This document shows, piece by piece, positions 5,264 through 11,459 of a stretch of DNA of 17,592 nucleotides (positions within the stretch are counted from its first letter, which is position 1; the number at the start of each line of letters is the position of its first letter). Source of the DNA: Eubacterium sp. (GTDB taxonomy: Bacteria; Bacillota; Clostridia; Oscillospirales; Acutalibacteraceae); contig JAIDVA010000083.1 in NCBI GenBank assembly GCA_029059925.1, forward strand, positions 1-17,592. The letters are read 5' to 3'. Below the pieces are notes generated by a model, which saw nothing but the letters and a program-made list of their open reading frames with translations, searched no databases and was not told the origin of the DNA. A program made the position numbers and the translations under genes.

Positions 5264-5985
5264 GCGGCGTTTTGATATATACCGAAAAAGAGGCAAAGCG
5301 AAACGCCTTTGCAATAAAAAAATTCCAAGAAAATTTGGATGTTATGCTTGTTGATGAAAAATTTAGGGGTAATGCCGATTTTGTGATTAACAGAACGAAT
5401 GATTATAAAATTGCCGAATATTTTGAAAATAAAGGAATTCGGGTTTTTAATCCGTCCTCACTTTCAAGGCTTGCCAATGACAAGCAGGTCTGCTATGAAT
5501 TCATGAGCAGCAACGGCATACCGATTATGCCGATAAATTATGATAATGTGCCCTGTGTGAAAAAGCCTGTTGACGGTCACGGAGGTCAGGGTGTCATTAT
5601 GCTTACTGTGCCTGAGCCGTTTGAAAAGGGCTATGTTTATCAGATGCCGTCCGATACGCTCGGTAAGGATTTAAGGGTGTGGGCAATCGGCGGAAAAATC
5701 ATTGCCTCCATTCTGCGTGAGAGCGATACCGATTTTCGCTCCAACTTCTGCCTTGGCGGCCGTGCAATACCCTATAAAATGAATGACAGTGAAATGAACC
5801 TTGTTTATAAGGTAATCAGCCTTGTTGACAGTGATTATATCGGCGTTGATTTTTTATTTCATAATGGTGCACTTGTGTTCAACGAGCTTGAGGATACAGT
5901 CGGCGCACGAATGGTTTATTCCAAAACAGATATTGATATTCTGAAATTGTATTGCGATTATATTAAAAAGGAAATGGCGAAATGA
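5260..5985 (+). CDS. RimK-like ATP-grasp ligase, second of a tandem pair, with altered metal-ligand motif
   Basis: The 241-residue product is a shorter, diverged relative of the preceding protein. It keeps the ATP-binding Lys and glycine loop (VKKPVDGHGGQGVIML, about 100-115), GKDLRVWAIGGKIIASILRE, the shared DFRSN sequence (158-162) and the acidic ligand in YIGVDFLF (D197). The usual E-x-N metal-binding pair is replaced by NELED followed by TVGARMVY (about 208-220), so an acidic residue stands in place of Asn. Either a diverged active enzyme or a substrate-specialised partner would fit. The gene overlaps its upstream neighbour by 4 bp and its downstream neighbour by 4 bp, and has its own GGAG site, so the three proteins are probably made in fixed ratio. 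The substrate is not evident. Confidence 0.78.
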   Translation: MSGVLIYTEKEAKRNAFAIKKFQENLDVMLVDEKFRGNADFVINRTNDYKIAEYFENKGIRVFNPSSLSRLANDKQVCYEFMSSNGIPIMPINYDNVPCVKKPVDGHGGQGVIMLTVPEPFEKGYVYQMPSDTLGKDLRVWAIGGKIIASILRESDTDFRSNFCLGGRAIPYKMNDSEMNLVYKVISLVDSDYIGVDFLFHNGALVFNELEDTVGARMVYSKTDIDILKLYCDYIKKEMAK

Positions 5986-6383
5986 AATTCAATGTAACAG
6001 TCTGTGATGCGGATTCGCTTTTGGAAAAGGTTGAAAAAAGTAAAATGTTTACCTCAAAAAAGAGTGTGTCTGGACTAAGTGTCAGGTATAACAGTGTGTT
6101 TACCATTATCGGAAATCCGAAAATTAATCTTATAAAAATATCAGATACCGAAATCAAGGCGGATATTCTGCCAAGTATTCTGCTTGTGCTGATTTGTGTT
6201 GTATCTACTCTATTTTTTTGGGCAATTGCAGTTTATGCAATCGTGACATCAAAATTGAATATCCCTGTCATTATTTTTGTGTTTTTGCTTCCGTCATTAA
6301 TATGGGTTTTACAGTACGTGTTTAATAAAGAAATCGCAAAGCAGGTCAGAGAGGAATTGGAAAAAGAGGATAGAAAAATATAG
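5982..6383 (+). CDS. Small two-helix membrane protein of unknown function
   Basis: I do not recognise a family. The 133-residue product has a polar N-terminal domain of about 60 residues (MKFNVTVCDADSLLEKVEKS), two hydrophobic helices at about 64-88 and 92-112, and a charged C-terminal tail (KEIAKQVREELEKEDRKI) likely to be a cytosolic helix. No signal peptide or known motif is seen. The start ATG overlaps the stop of the second ATP-grasp gene (ATGA), with AAGGA nine bases ahead. That tight coupling suggests a role with the two ligases, for instance anchoring them at the membrane, but this is only inference from context. A strong hairpin terminator follows. Confidence 0.7.
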   Translation: MKFNVTVCDADSLLEKVEKSKMFTSKKSVSGLSVRYNSVFTIIGNPKINLIKISDTEIKADILPSILLVLICVVSTLFFWAIAVYAIVTSKLNIPVIIFVFLLPSLIWVLQYVFNKEIAKQVREELEKEDRKI

Positions 6384-6390
6384 TTTAGTA

Positions 6391-6432
6391 TTACCTGTGT
6401 CACTGTGTACTTACACACAACGGCACAGGTAA
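6391..6432. terminator. Terminator between converging genes
   Basis: TTACCTGTG (6391-6399) pairs perfectly with CACAGGTAA (6424-6432), with an inner TGTGT/ACACA stem. It separates the plus-strand membrane-protein gene from the minus-strand E2-like gene and can serve both. T runs are weak on both sides. Confidence 0.65.
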
Positions 6433-6437
6433 CTTAT

Positions 6438-7349
6438 TTATACCCATTCCTTAATAATCTCAGGATTATCGAATATTTCGTTAAGCTTGTTAATAAACGG
6501 TGTTACATCACCCATATCGAGTGCACGGTGGTCAAAAGCAATTGTAAACGGCAATCTGTATCCTGTGCGGATTGTTCCGTCCTTTTCGGCAATAGGCACA
6601 AGCTGTGACGCACCGATTGCGATTGCACAAACCTGCGGCGGGATGATTTCGAGTAAGGTGCACAGTCCGTTCCAGTTGCGGCATACTGAGCCGAGATTTG
6701 ATATGGTTATGGTGCCCTGCTCAATATCATGCTTGGTAAGTCGGTCACTTTCAGGGATAGAGTAGTATTCTTTTTTTGCACTTCCCTTTAAGGTTTTTAC
6801 CTTGTGCTTGCCTGTTTTTGAGCCGATAAGTCTGTTGACAGTCTGTGCAATTTTGCCCTGCTTGAGTCCCTGCAGTGTATTGTCGAGGGATACTTCAAAC
6901 ATAACCTCGTTCATATCTGAATTGTTTGCGCGTCTTGCACTGTCTGCAATTGCATCACGCATTTCACTCATTGTTTTGTTGTGCATATCGTGCATATTAA
7001 TGGTCATCATTTCGCCTGTTTTTAAAATCATAGGCATAGAGATGTCAATTTCCTCAAAGGTTTTAACATTGCCGCGAACAAGCTTTCTGTTGAATTCAAT
7101 GTGTGAATTAAGAATCGGGCAGGCCTTGATGCCTTCAACAATAACTCTCAGCATAATGGTGTTGAGTGTAAGCTTTGTCTCAGGTGTGGCATCCTTATTT
7201 ATTTCTTTCATCACATCCAGAAATTTTGTGATTTCAGGCTCGTATGATATAACAGCGTGCGGAATGGTCTCCCAGCTTTCTGTTGTCATATTTGATACAA
7301 TCTTTCTTGCAATGCCGAAATGTTCATTTTTTATAATTGTTTTACTCAT
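6438..7349 (-). CDS. Lone 2-oxoacid dehydrogenase E2-type acyltransferase domain
   Basis: The 303-residue product aligns in motif order with the catalytic domain of dihydrolipoamide acyltransferases, a trimeric fold shared with chloramphenicol acetyltransferase. TITISNLGS lies at about 213-221, and FDHRALDMGDVTPFI near the C-terminus carries the catalytic H274 and D278; the usual HRxxDG has Met in place of Gly. The N-terminal lipoyl domain and the E1/E3-binding segment of true E2 proteins are missing, and no E1 or E3 gene is nearby. It therefore probably acts as a free acyltransferase rather than in a dehydrogenase complex; donor and acceptor are unknown. The start is ATG 7349 with AGGAG nine bases upstream. 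It converges on the ATP-grasp operon and diverges from the alcohol dehydrogenase gene. Confidence 0.82.
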   Translation of the reverse strand: MSKTIIKNEHFGIARKIVSNMTTESWETIPHAVISYEPEITKFLDVMKEINKDATPETKLTLNTIMLRVIVEGIKACPILNSHIEFNRKLVRGNVKTFEEIDISMPMILKTGEMMTINMHDMHNKTMSEMRDAIADSARRANNSDMNEVMFEVSLDNTLQGLKQGKIAQTVNRLIGSKTGKHKVKTLKGSAKKEYYSIPESDRLTKHDIEQGTITISNLGSVCRNWNGLCTLLEIIPPQVCAIAIGASQLVPIAEKDGTIRTGYRLPFTIAFDHRALDMGDVTPFINKLNEIFDNPEIIKEWV

Positions 7350-7384
7350 ATATTTAATCTCCTGTGAAAAATATTTTTTGTTAT

Positions 7385-7412
7385 TGTCAGCTGTGCTTAT
7401 GTCCTGCTGACA
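7385..7412. promoter_or_regulatory. Inverted repeat in the leader of the E2-like gene
   Basis: TGTCAGC (7385-7391) and GCTGACA (7406-7412) are perfect inverted repeats around a 14-nt loop, 36 nt or more upstream of the minus-strand start. It could be an operator or a leader hairpin. No clear promoter for that gene was identified. Confidence 0.3.
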
Positions 7413-7471
7413 GTTTATATTTTACAGCCGATTTTTGATAAATTCTATATATTACGCTTTACATTTTTAAA

Positions 7472-7500
7472 TGCAACCATCAGTTGCAACAACGAAATTT
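7472..7500. promoter_or_regulatory. Operator-like dyads upstream of the alcohol dehydrogenase promoter
   Basis: TGCAAC and GTTGCA (7472-7477, 7483-7488) form an inverted repeat with a 5-nt centre. GTTGCAAC (7483-7490) is palindromic in itself. A further AT-centred dyad, CGAAATTTCG, begins at 7493. They lie 31-59 bp upstream of the -35 box, so an activator site or control of the divergent E2-like gene would fit. The binding protein is unknown. Confidence 0.35.
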
Positions 7501-7530
7501 CGGGGGTCTTGGGACTTTTTGCATATTTTG

Positions 7531-7559
7531 TTGATAATGCTGTGAAAAAATGTTACTAT
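7531..7559 (+). promoter_or_regulatory. Promoter of the alcohol dehydrogenase-GtrA operon
   Basis: TTGATA (7531-7536) and TACTAT (7554-7559) with a 17-bp spacer give a leader of about 28 nt before the ATG at 7594. Confidence 0.72.
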
Positions 7560-7593
7560 ATAAAAAACAGATAACGATATTTAAGGTGATAAA

Positions 7594-8724
7594 ATGGAAT
7601 GGGAATTTAATTTGCCTGTAAAGCTGGTTTTCGGCAATGGCAAAAGAAAAAATATTGAAAGCTATATTAACGAAATCGGCGGCACAAAAGGTGTGCTTGT
7701 TGCTTCAAAAAGCTTTGCCAAAAACGGTCTTGCCGATGAATTTGTGAAACTGAGCGGTGGACTTATTAAGGGTGTTTTCAGTGATGTCCGTCCTAACCCT
7801 ACAACAGATAATGTGGATGCTTGTGTTAAGCTTATGCGCGAGCTTGGTGCCGATTTTGCCGTTGCACTCGGTGGCGGCTCACCGATGGATTGCTGCAAGG
7901 CAGCATGTGCAATTTCAAAAGGCGATGATACAATCCGTTCTTATCATTCAGGAGGCAAGGCAATAAATGCAGATGAGGCGATTCCGATGATTGCTGTTAC
8001 CACTACATCGGGCACAGCATCTGAGGTTACCAATATTTCTGTATTAACTGATTTGGAGCTTAATCTTAAAAATCCGATGAATGACCCTGCAATGTATCCT
8101 AAAATTGCAGTGATTGACCCCGAACTAACCTTGACTGTTCCGCCGCAGATAACGGCATCAACAGGACTTGATGTTCTTGCCCACGCAGTTGAAAGCTATT
8201 GGGCAACCATTCATCAGCCGGTTTGTACGGCTTGTTCAATCTACAGTGCAAGGCTTGTTTTCGAATGGCTTGAGAAAGCCTATAATCATCCTGATGATTT
8301 GATTGCACGTGAAAAAATGGCAGAGGCATCCATTGTTGCGGGTGTTGCGTTCAGTCATCCGAGAACAACAGGCTCGCATGCATGTTCCTTCCCTCTGACA
8401 AATATTTATGGTGTACCGCACGGTGAAGCGTGTGCCTTTACGCTTGATTATTTTATAAGGTTCAATGCCGATCATGCAGATGCTGACGGCAGAATAACTG
8501 CGCTTGCAAGGGACTGCGGTTTTGCCACCCCATATGAAATGGCTGATGAAATTATGGCTATGAAAAAGCGGATGGGTATGCGAACATCTCTTTCGCAAAT
8601 CGGCTGTACAACAGATGCACAGATTGAAGAGCTTACGAAAAAAAGTATGTCCATGCTGATGACACGCAATCCGATTGCACTCAGCGAGCAGGATATTTTT
8701 GAGATGTATACTACGTTGAGATAG
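7594..8724 (+). CDS. Iron-containing (group III) alcohol dehydrogenase
   Basis: The 376-residue product is full length for the Fe-ADH family of NAD(P)-dependent aldehyde/alcohol oxidoreductases. It has the dinucleotide-binding GGGSPMDCCKA (from 93), the TTTSGTASEVT motif (136-146) and the complete metal-ligand set D193, H197, H262 and H276 (GLDVLAHAVES, TGSHACSFP and VPHGEACAF), almost the same numbering as FucO. The protein is cytosolic. The start ATG has AAGGTG five bases ahead and a good promoter upstream. It is followed by the GtrA-like gene nine bases after the stop, in one operon. The substrate cannot be assigned from motifs: small fermentative aldehydes, 1,2-diol-derived aldehydes or phosphonoacetaldehyde are candidates, and no pathway genes nearby decide among them. 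Confidence 0.93.
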   Translation: MEWEFNLPVKLVFGNGKRKNIESYINEIGGTKGVLVASKSFAKNGLADEFVKLSGGLIKGVFSDVRPNPTTDNVDACVKLMRELGADFAVALGGGSPMDCCKAACAISKGDDTIRSYHSGGKAINADEAIPMIAVTTTSGTASEVTNISVLTDLELNLKNPMNDPAMYPKIAVIDPELTLTVPPQITASTGLDVLAHAVESYWATIHQPVCTACSIYSARLVFEWLEKAYNHPDDLIAREKMAEASIVAGVAFSHPRTTGSHACSFPLTNIYGVPHGEACAFTLDYFIRFNADHADADGRITALARDCGFATPYEMADEIMAMKKRMGMRTSLSQIGCTTDAQIEELTKKSMSMLMTRNPIALSEQDIFEMYTTLR

Positions 8725-8733
8725 AGGTTGACT

Positions 8734-9210
8734 ATGAAGGAATTGTGGAAAAAGTATAAGGAAATCATAACCTATGTAATATTCGGTGTGCTCACAACAG
8801 TTGTAAGCTGGGGTTCATACACCGTGTTTGTTGAAATGCTGTCGATGAAAGTATTTGTTGGCAATCTGCTCAGCTGGGTATGTGCGATTGTGTTTGCCTA
8901 CATCACAAATAAGCTTTGGGTGTTTGAGTCAAAAAGTTGGAAACCAAGCGTCATCGGTAAGGAAATTGTAACCTTTGTCGCTTCACGCGGTGTGACAGGT
9001 GTAATTGAAATTGTTTGTGTTCCGCTGCTTGCCAAAACTGGTTTTGATAATCTTTTTTACGGCATACTTGAAAAGATGAATATTTCAATCGGCATACTTT
9101 TCACAGACGGTATTTATTCAAAAATCTTCCTTTCGGTTGTTGTTGTAATTCTCAATTATTTCTTCAGCAAGTTTATAATTTTTAAAAATAAAACAAAAGA
9201 GGAAAAATAA
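8734..9210 (+). CDS. GtrA-like polytopic membrane protein
   Basis: The 158-residue product has the size and the four hydrophobic segments of the GtrA family (about 15-35, 38-62, 78-100 and 125-148). The family-typical features are a first helix ending near a Gly/Thr-rich turn (FGVLTTVVSW), the NKLWVFE sequence after the second helix and the FSKFIIFKNK ending. Family members are thought to move lipid-linked sugars or otherwise support cell-surface polysaccharide glycosylation. The start is the ATG at 8734 with GAGG six bases ahead; the upstream TTG at 8728 directly abuts that site. It is co-transcribed with the alcohol dehydrogenase gene and ends in a strong terminator. The pairing gives no clear functional clue. 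Confidence 0.85.
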   Translation: MKELWKKYKEIITYVIFGVLTTVVSWGSYTVFVEMLSMKVFVGNLLSWVCAIVFAYITNKLWVFESKSWKPSVIGKEIVTFVASRGVTGVIEIVCVPLLAKTGFDNLFYGILEKMNISIGILFTDGIYSKIFLSVVVVILNYFFSKFIIFKNKTKEEK

Positions 9211-9227
9211 GAAAATATATTTTATTG

Positions 9228-9264
9228 AAAAAGCACTCGTTGATTCATTCAACGAGTGCTTTTT
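9228..9264 (+). terminator. Rho-independent terminator of the alcohol dehydrogenase-GtrA operon
   Basis: AGCACTCGTTGA (9232-9243) pairs perfectly with TCAACGAGTGCT (9249-9260) around a 5-nt loop, preceded by A and followed by a T run. A textbook intrinsic terminator. Confidence 0.93.
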
Positions 9265-9327
9265 GCTGGTTATTTTCATATTATAAGCGGAAATAGCTTA
9301 TTGTACAAAATTCAAACTGTTTTCAAT

Positions 9328-9333
9328 TATAAT
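9328..9333 (+). promoter_or_regulatory. Consensus -10 box of the XRE-type gene
   Basis: TATAAT lies directly before the in-frame ATG at 9334. No good -35 hexamer is present at 17 bp; TTGTAC at 9301-9306 is 21 bp away. Transcription from it would start near 9340, past that ATG. Confidence 0.45.
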
Positions 9334-9576
9334 ATGTTAAAGAAAGGACGTGATTTTATAAAATATTATGAACGACTAAGGAAAACACGTATTAAACACG
9401 GTTTTACACAAACACAAATAGCAGAGCGTTTAAATATAAAACAATCGACGTATGCAAAGTATGAATGCGGAACAAGAACAATACCCGTAGATAAATTAAG
9501 AGAATTCTGTTTAACTACAAATACATCTTCAAATTATATTTTAGGATTATCTAATAATTATAAATACCCTGATTAA
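9334..9576 (+). CDS. XRE-family helix-turn-helix regulator (start codon uncertain)
   Basis: The product is essentially one Cro/C1-type helix-turn-helix domain. YYERLRKTRIKHGFTQTQIAERLNIKQSTYAKYECGTRTI covers the recognition helix, and the ending NYILGLSNNYKYPD is typical of short XRE repressors. Reading from the ATG at 9334 gives 80 residues, but that codon has no Shine-Dalgarno site and directly abuts a TATAAT. A good AAAGGA site (9343-9348) instead points to the ATA codon at 9358, nine bases on, which would give a 72-residue protein beginning where such regulators normally begin. No ATG, GTG or TTG lies in frame between that site and the domain. The longer frame from GTG 9256 begins inside the preceding terminator and is unlikely. 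Target genes are unknown; it is isolated between two terminators. Confidence 0.72.
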   Translation: MLKKGRDFIKYYERLRKTRIKHGFTQTQIAERLNIKQSTYAKYECGTRTIPVDKLREFCLTTNTSSNYILGLSNNYKYPD

Positions 9577-9587
9577 ATTGAAAAAAT

Positions 9588-9626
9588 AAATTAAAGCAGA
9601 GTTAAAAATCAACTCTGCTTTAATTT
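9588..9626. terminator. Bidirectional terminator between the XRE-type and transketolase genes
   Basis: A perfect 16-bp stem (9588-9603 with 9611-9626) around a 7-nt loop lies between converging genes, with AT-rich ends that give T-rich tails in both directions. Confidence 0.88.
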
Positions 9627-9643
9627 ATATAAGTATAATATAA

Positions 9644-10585
9644 TTATTTCACAAATTCCTCTGCTACCTTAACGATGTTTTCAGAAGAGAGACCGAACTG
9701 CTTGAGCAGGTCAAGTGCAGGACCGCTGTGGCCGAATTCGTCGTTAACGCCGATTCTCTTAACAGGTGTAGGGCATTTTTCACTGAGCACTGCACAAACA
9801 GCCTCGCCCAGACCGCCGATAATGTTATGCTCTTCAACCGTGATAACCTTGCCTGTTTTCTTTGCAGACGCAATAACAAGCTCCTCATCAAGCGGTTTGA
9901 TTGTTGCAATATTGATAATCTCAGCACTGATACCTTTTTCGGCAAGTGTTTTTCCTGCCTCAATTGCCTCAGCTACCATAAGACCGTTTGCAATGATTGT
10001 GACATCTGTGCCTTCTGCTACAACCTCACCCTTACCGATTTCAAACTGATAGCTGTCATCGTGGAATACAGGCACAGCAAGTCTGCCGAATCTGAGATAA
10101 ACCGGACCTTCATAGTGATATGCTGCCTTAACTGCCTGCTTTGCCTCAACGTCATCAGCGGGGCAGATTACGACCATACCGGGGATTGATCTCATAAGTG
10201 CAAAGTCCTCGCAGCACTGGTGTGACGCACCATCCTCACCAACGGAAATACCTGCGTGTGTTGCACCGATTTTTACATTAAGGTGTGGATAACCGATTGT
10301 ATTTCTTACCTGTTCAAAGGCTCTGCCTGCGGCAAACATAGCAAAGCTTGATGCGAATGGAACAAGACCCATTGTGCTCATACCTGCGGCAACGCAAACC
10401 ATATTTGCCTCTGCAATACCGCAGTTGATATGTTTGTCAGGATAAGCCTTTTTGAAAATGCCTGTTTTTGTTGCAGCTGAAAGGTCAGCATCAAGTACAA
10501 CTAATTTATCTGCGCCCTCGCCTGCAAGCTCCTTAAGAGCGTTACCATAGCTGTCACGAGTGGCAATTTTTTTTATCTCTGCCAT
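9644..10585 (-). CDS. Transketolase, C-terminal subunit
   Basis: The 313-residue product holds the pyrimidine-binding and C-terminal domains of transketolase as a separate polypeptide. The catalytic Glu that activates thiamine diphosphate is in NCGIAEANMV (E59). Phosphate-contacting regions include ATHAGISVGEDGASHQ and YLRFGRLAVP. The C-terminal domain ends with GHSGPALDLL. With the N-terminal subunit encoded just upstream it forms the enzyme that moves two-carbon ketol units between sugar phosphates, feeding ribose-5-phosphate and erythrose-4-phosphate synthesis. Two-gene transketolases are common in Clostridia and archaea. Its ATG lies 2 bp after the partner's stop, with GAGGAGG inside the partner's last codons, so translation is coupled. 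A DXS-type or E1-type function is less likely given the motif set. Confidence 0.94.
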   Translation of the reverse strand: MAEIKKIATRDSYGNALKELAGEGADKLVVLDADLSAATKTGIFKKAYPDKHINCGIAEANMVCVAAGMSTMGLVPFASSFAMFAAGRAFEQVRNTIGYPHLNVKIGATHAGISVGEDGASHQCCEDFALMRSIPGMVVICPADDVEAKQAVKAAYHYEGPVYLRFGRLAVPVFHDDSYQFEIGKGEVVAEGTDVTIIANGLMVAEAIEAGKTLAEKGISAEIINIATIKPLDEELVIASAKKTGKVITVEEHNIIGGLGEAVCAVLSEKCPTPVKRIGVNDEFGHSGPALDLLKQFGLSSENIVKVAEEFVK

Positions 10586-10587
10586 AA

Positions 10588-11433
10588 TTATGCCTCCTCA
10601 ATTTCTGCAAGCTTAGCTTTTAATTCAGCCATTGCAATGTTGTATTCTTCTTCATTAGGGGCTTTGCCGTGCCAGTCAACCTGATTCTCCATATAAGAAA
10701 CGCCCTTGCCCTTAACGGTTTTCATAATGATACCGAAAGGCTTATCACAATTATGAAACGCATCAAATGCTTTTTCGAGCTCGTCAAAATCATTTCCGTT
10801 GATAACCATAACCTCAAAGCCAAATGCCTTAAGCTTTTCATCAATAGGCTCTGCGCTCATAACCTCGTTGCATGCACCGTCAATCTGAAGTCCGTTGCAG
10901 TCGATGATTACGCAAAGATTGTCAAGCTTATACTGGTTGGCAAACATCATTGCCTCCCAAACCTGACCCTCTTCAATCTCGCCGTCGCCTAAAAGGGTAT
11001 ATACATTCATTTGGTCGTTGCCTATGTATTTTGCACCCTTTGCCATACCTACTGCAGCACTGATGCCCTGACCGAGTGAGCCTGTTGACATATCAATGCC
11101 CGGAACAGTATTCATATTCGGATGACCCTGAAGGTATGAATCAATGTGACGAAGAGTTTTCAAATCCTCAAACGGGAAAAATCCTTTGAGTGCAAGTGCA
11201 CTGTAAAGTCCCGGTGCACAGTGACCCTTTGAAAGCACGAATCTGTCACGATCTGCTGCCTTTGGATTTTCAGGATCAACATTCATTTCGTTAAAATAAA
11301 GGTATGCAAAAAGATCTGCTGATGAAAGGCTGCCGCCCGGATGACCTGCTTTTGCATAGTAGGTGCCCTCAATTATGCCCATTCTGATTTTTGTGGCATA
11401 GGAAGAAAGCATTTTTTTGGTTTCTGCGTTCAT
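10588..11433 (-). CDS. Transketolase, N-terminal (thiamine diphosphate-binding) subunit
   Basis: The 281-residue product is the PP domain of transketolase. H31 is in AGHPGGSLSSAD, H71 in SKGHCAPGLY, the Mg-diphosphate motif runs from GDGEIEEGQVWEA (149-161) to CNGLQ (N180), and TGSLGQGIS contacts the cofactor. It needs the downstream C-terminal subunit for a complete active site. It is cytosolic. The ATG at 11433 has AGGAG seven bases ahead. The gene starts only 26 bp after the LCP gene on the same strand, without an obvious terminator between them, so read-through from the surface-protein operon is plausible, though an internal promoter was not excluded. Confidence 0.94.
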   Translation of the reverse strand: MNAETKKMLSSYATKIRMGIIEGTYYAKAGHPGGSLSSADLFAYLYFNEMNVDPENPKAADRDRFVLSKGHCAPGLYSALALKGFFPFEDLKTLRHIDSYLQGHPNMNTVPGIDMSTGSLGQGISAAVGMAKGAKYIGNDQMNVYTLLGDGEIEEGQVWEAMMFANQYKLDNLCVIIDCNGLQIDGACNEVMSAEPIDEKLKAFGFEVMVINGNDFDELEKAFDAFHNCDKPFGIIMKTVKGKGVSYMENQVDWHGKAPNEEEYNIAMAELKAKLAEIEEA

Positions 11434-11459
11434 AATTAAACTCCTATATAAAAATTATT

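Noticed and set aside
9256..9333. N-terminal extension of the XRE-type regulator from GTG 9256
   Set aside because: It begins inside the stem of the preceding terminator and the extra residues do not look like part of the domain.
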